A stretch of DNA of 64,000 bases from Sphingobium psychrophilum (lineage in GTDB: Bacteria; Pseudomonadota; Alphaproteobacteria; Sphingomonadales; Sphingomonadaceae). Position 1 is the first letter of the stretch. Each line of letters begins with the position of its first letter. The stretch covers positions 1 through 64,000 of the forward strand of contig NZ_JABBFV010000020.1 in NCBI RefSeq assembly GCF_012927105.1, given 5' to 3'. Both the position numbers and the translations under genes were made by a program. Below are positions 60,834 to 64,000 of the stretch, in pieces. The notes under the pieces are model-generated. The model saw only the letters and a list, made by a program, of their open reading frames with translations, ran no database searches and was not told the origin of the DNA.

Positions 60834-62501
60834 ATGCCCCTTCCCCCAACGATCCATAGTGCCGTCAGTCCGGACGCGATCCGCCGCGCTTCACGCCTTT
60901 TTTCAGGCGACAGCCGGGACTGCCTTCATGAGATGTTCCAGAATGCCAGACGCGCCGGCGCCACCTGCATCACGGTCGATCCGACCGAACAGGACGGCCG
61001 ATACCTTCTGCACATCCGCGATGATGGCTGCGGCATCGACGATCCAGCCGCCCTGCTGATGTTGGGCCATTCGGGCTGGAGCGATGACATTGCCCGCAGC
61101 GAAGACCCGGCCGGCATGGGCATGTTCAGCCTTGCCGGCCGCGCGGTCGAAATCCAGTCCTTCTCCCCCTCTGCCGCCACGGCCTGGAAAGTCGAGATCC
61201 CGGCGCATGCATGGGACAGCGGCGTGCCGCTTGCCATCGCCCCGGCCATGATCGGTTGGGGCACGCTGATCTCGATCGAACTGCCGCCCGACTGGAAGCA
61301 AGGCTTGTCTGCGGTCGTCGCCGATGCAGCCCGTCACTATCCCTTGCCGGTCACTTTGAACGGGGCGCTGCTGCCCCGCGAAGACTTCCTCAAGGACGCC
61401 ATGTTTGTCGAAAACGCCTGCGGCTGCCGTATCGGTGTCTATGACCGGGATCCTGATTGGCCAAGAGACCAACGCATCAATTTTCACGGGCACCGCGTCA
61501 AATGCGCCTTGCCGACGGTGCGGGAAGAAAAGGATAGCGGCAGTCTCTGGACGGTCCGGATCGATATTATGGATGCGCCGAAAATTGATATGGTTCTGCC
61601 GGCGCGCAAGGAGGTTATCGACAACGCGGCGTTGAAGGCGCTTCTCGAAGCGGCTGAGCGGATCATATTCAGAGCCATCGCTACCCGGCCAGACCACCGG
61701 CTGCCTTTTACCGCCTGGCAGCGGGCGTGCGAGCTGGGCGTCACGCTGCCGCAGGCGCGCTCAGGGCTGGCGATCTGGCGGCCGCAGACCGCCGACGATT
61801 GTCATGGGCGAAGCAGCCGCATGATCGCTCCTGAAGGCGCAATGCTCGTTGTCCCCGCCCTGGAACCCGATATCGCGCAGGCGCTTGCGCTGGCGCGGGG
61901 CAAACCGCCCATTGAGGATGTGCAACTCGTCGAGGCGGAAGACGCGCTGCAAGGCTACGCCTGGTATGACACGCTCCCGGTGATCAGGGATATTTCCCTG
62001 CGCATCGACCAGGAAGGCTCCGTGCATCGCTATGACGACGACATGTGTCTCCCCGCCGATTTCGCTTGTGGCCTGGTCGACCGGATCGTCATCGAGCTGA
62101 CGGTTTGTGAAACCGGTCGCACGAACGCGCCACACAGCGTCCATTCCATCGAAATCCCGGCGCTCGTCTGCCGCAATGGCGGTTGGGATATTGAGGGGGC
62201 CATCATCCTGGCCACGCGCGATGATGGTATCACCCCGGACAGACTGAGCCGCATGATCTATGCGACGATCTTCTGTGGGGCTGATGATGGCGACTGCGAC
62301 AGCTGGGACACCCAGTCGCGATCCTTCGAACGCGAGGCGCGGCAGCACGCTACGCATATCCTCCTTGGGGAGGACGCTGCCACCCTGGAAGCCATCAACA
62401 TGAGCGCATGGGATAATCTGAGCTGGCTGATCCCGCTCGATCGCAAGATCGTCATTCACGCCGAGCGCGGTGCCATCACGGTCGATTTCTTGCCGAATTG
62501 A
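60834..62501 (+). CDS. GHKL-type ATPase (HATPase_c, MORC/Hsp90-like fold)
   Basis: The 555-residue protein starts with a Bergerat ATPase fold: N-box 'DCLHEMFQNARRAGATCI' (about residues 29-46), G1 box 'IRDDGCGIDDPAALLM' (about 60-75) and G2 'EDPAGMGMFSLAGRAVE'. A second beta-rich domain follows (residues 140-280), then an unrecognised C-terminal half. AAGGAG lies 7 nt before the ATG. GHKL ATPases of this form act as DNA clamps in defence and mobile-element proteins. Function is inferred from domain only. Confidence 0.87.
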   Translation: MPLPPTIHSAVSPDAIRRASRLFSGDSRDCLHEMFQNARRAGATCITVDPTEQDGRYLLHIRDDGCGIDDPAALLMLGHSGWSDDIARSEDPAGMGMFSLAGRAVEIQSFSPSAATAWKVEIPAHAWDSGVPLAIAPAMIGWGTLISIELPPDWKQGLSAVVADAARHYPLPVTLNGALLPREDFLKDAMFVENACGCRIGVYDRDPDWPRDQRINFHGHRVKCALPTVREEKDSGSLWTVRIDIMDAPKIDMVLPARKEVIDNAALKALLEAAERIIFRAIATRPDHRLPFTAWQRACELGVTLPQARSGLAIWRPQTADDCHGRSSRMIAPEGAMLVVPALEPDIAQALALARGKPPIEDVQLVEAEDALQGYAWYDTLPVIRDISLRIDQEGSVHRYDDDMCLPADFACGLVDRIVIELTVCETGRTNAPHSVHSIEIPALVCRNGGWDIEGAIILATRDDGITPDRLSRMIYATIFCGADDGDCDSWDTQSRSFEREARQHATHILLGEDAATLEAINMSAWDNLSWLIPLDRKIVIHAERGAITVDFLPN

Positions 62502-62566
62502 ACGGGCGCCTGAGTTTGCTCGCCGCGCCTGTCGCCCCTGTCCCAACCCAATCAAGGAGACCGGCC

Positions 62567-63130
62567 ATGCGCCGCTTCCCCGTCTGCGCCTGTTCGACAG
62601 CGCACCTTCCCCGCGCCGAGAATGACGCCATCGACCGGCTGATCCAGTACGCGCCGCGAAGGAGCGGCCGGATCATCGTCGATCATCCGATCTTGTCGAT
62701 CGAGGCCCACCAATATGGCTTCTGGGTCCATCTTGGCTTCATCGATGACTGGCCCGATCGCCCCGATGGGCTTTCGCCCGAATTCTGGGCTTTGCTGTCG
62801 GACGCCCGCAAGGCTGGAGCGAATTGGCTGAGCTTCGACCGTGATGAACCGCCTTCCGATCGGTTCCCGGTCTTCGCAGCAGGGCAGGGGGAGGCAACGG
62901 GCGACGCGGGGAAATCGGTCAATGCCGCAAACCCCGCTGCCAGGATCACGATCCGCTGTTCTGCATGTGGCAGCGCCGAGGTGATGCGCGATGCCTGGGC
63001 GCGCTGGGACGATGATGCCCAGGACTGGGCGCTCGGCGCTGTGTTCGACGCAGCTTTTTGCGAGGCCTGTGAAAAGGACACCACGCTCTCCGAACAGTCG
63101 ATCGAGGGATCGCAGCACAAGCATCCCTGA
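62567..63130 (+). CDS. DUF5983-like protein with a zinc-ribbon tail
   Basis: The 187-residue protein has a first domain ending 'LSPEFWALLSDARKAGANWLSFDRDEPP', similar to the end of the gene at 58116. A linker follows and then a zinc ribbon: 'IRCSACGSAEVMRDAW' and 'DAAFCEACEKDT', two CxxC pairs about 40 residues apart. AAGGAG lies 8 nt before the ATG. It probably binds protein or nucleic acid through the ribbon. Function unknown. Confidence 0.72.
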   Translation: MRRFPVCACSTAHLPRAENDAIDRLIQYAPRRSGRIIVDHPILSIEAHQYGFWVHLGFIDDWPDRPDGLSPEFWALLSDARKAGANWLSFDRDEPPSDRFPVFAAGQGEATGDAGKSVNAANPAARITIRCSACGSAEVMRDAWARWDDDAQDWALGAVFDAAFCEACEKDTTLSEQSIEGSQHKHP

Positions 63131-63224
63131 TCGCCAGGCCGCCAGCCACTTATCGCGTCAAGCCCATTTCCTCGACCAGCATCTCCGGCCGCTCTGCGCG
63201 ACGCCGGGTGAAGAAGGACATCAG

Positions 63225-64000
63225 ATGACCATCGCCAACCATGATTTCACCCGTGACACGAAAGTCCCGCTCGGCCGCTCTTCAACGGGTCCGCTCGAAC
63301 TGGATCTCGGCAAGCTGATGTCGGGGCGCTGTCTGATTCAGGGATCTTCGGGTGCGGGCAAAAGCCAGACGCTGCGCCGGATCATCGAAGAAGCCTTCGA
63401 CTATCTCACGACCATCATTGTCGACCCGGAAGGCGAGTTCGCCAACCTTGCTACCCATATCGGCGCAACGACGGTCATCGCACGCGAATATGCCAATGAT
63501 GGTCTCACAGCGCTCGCGCTGCGAACGCGGCAGCATCGTATCGCCCTCCATCTCGACCTTACCGATCTGGAGCCCGATCATCGCATCGAGAAAGCGGCGG
63601 CCTTCTTTGCGGGCCTGCTTTCGACGCCGCGCGAACATTGGGCTCACACCGTGCTGGTATGTATCGACGAGGCGCATCTGCTCGCGCCACATATGGCAGC
63701 CTCGGCCCGCGACGCGGAGACCCGCCGTCTGGGCGTCGCCACCTTGACGGATATGTGCGCGCGGGGTCGCAAGCGCGGGATCGGTACGATCATCGCGACC
63801 CAGCGTCTCGCCAAGCTCGCAAGTTCGGTGGTTTCCGAACTGCACAATCATCTGATCGGCCTCAATGTCTTCGACCGCGATGTTGCGCGCGCTGCCGATC
63901 TTCTCGGGTTCGGCAGCGATCAGGCGGCGCTGCTGCGCCAGCTTCCGCCCGGCGAATTCTTCGCCTTTGGCCCCGCGCTCGCGGCGATCCCGGTGCTGGC
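63225..64000 (+). CDS. HerA/VirB4-type ATPase, N-terminal part (cut by window end)
   Basis: The frame runs off the window, giving 258 residues. Walker A 'CLIQGSSGAGKSQTLRRI' (about residues 37-54), a Walker-B-like acidic motif 'TVLVCIDEAHLLAPHM' (about 145), and 'RGRKRGIGTIIATQRLAKL' (sensor/arginine region) mark a HerA-type DNA-pumping ATPase (DUF87). It is common on ICEs and in defence systems. GGA lies before the ATG at 63225. The 3' end and partners are outside. Confidence 0.88.
   Translation, partial: MTIANHDFTRDTKVPLGRSSTGPLELDLGKLMSGRCLIQGSSGAGKSQTLRRIIEEAFDYLTTIIVDPEGEFANLATHIGATTVIAREYANDGLTALALRTRQHRIALHLDLTDLEPDHRIEKAAAFFAGLLSTPREHWAHTVLVCIDEAHLLAPHMAASARDAETRRLGVATLTDMCARGRKRGIGTIIATQRLAKLASSVVSELHNHLIGLNVFDRDVARAADLLGFGSDQAALLRQLPPGEFFAFGPALAAIPVL

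Overview
The window looks like chromosomal and integrated mobile DNA from a sphingomonad (Sphingomonadaceae, Alphaproteobacteria). The signs are high GC, alphaproteobacterial LexA boxes of the form GTTC-N7-GTTC, small protein families I associate with sphingomonads (DUF5818-, DUF6961- and DUF6771-like), a luxR-luxI-phyH quorum-sensing module, and a MucR regulator. This assignment rests on recognition by eye, without any database search. No tRNA, rRNA or CRISPR array was seen.

Left part (1-6.9 kb) is accessory. It holds the C-terminus of an Lhr/BrxHI-like helicase and then, on the minus strand, a nearly continuous run: luxR, luxI, a phytanoyl-CoA-dioxygenase-like gene, a MarR-type regulator, vapB, vapC and an MNT-HEPN fusion. 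Gene remnants, including a decapitated LysR gene, mark a rearranged junction at 6.2-6.9 kb. From 6.9 to 12.4 kb lie two co-directional cobalamin units, each preceded by a cobalamin riboswitch: cobO-cobB, and a BtuB-like TonB receptor with an inner-membrane protein and a DUF1636 protein. From 12.8 to 24.8 kb there are ordinary genes: hydrolases, an SDR, a GlxA-type regulator, rlmJ, an S1/P1 nuclease, an SOS block (umuDC and an SRAP/YedK gene, each with its own LexA box), a row of small sphingomonad genes, and an S9 peptidase.

From 25.1 to 31.3 kb an overlapping four-gene operon (fused 5-oxoprolinase, DUF969, DUF979, DUF2891) looks like 5-oxoproline uptake and use. From 31.9 to 41.0 kb there is a compact cluster: three alpha/beta hydrolases (two are tandem relatives), an isochorismatase-like hydrolase, a flavin/PPOX-like protein, an XapX membrane protein and a Tat-exported amidohydrolase with a Cys-rich tail. 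It converges on a 956-residue winged-helix/ATPase regulator. A truncated IS3-family element follows.

The right part (41.7-64 kb) is the backbone of an integrative element or integrated plasmid: Toprim primase-like protein, HU, a large ParB-like protein, a methyltransferase-strawberry-notch helicase fusion, MucR with a histone-H1-like tail, a lone N6-methylase-like protein, DUF932, a GHKL ATPase, a HerA-type ATPase (cut by the window end), several unknown genes and toxin-antitoxin genes. Five genes of this backbone (ParB-like, MTase-helicase, 161-aa unknown, DUF932, GHKL) share a purine-rich leader 19-53 nt before the start codon, in three cases followed by a small hairpin. This suggests common post-transcriptional or transcriptional control and is the most unusual pattern in the window.
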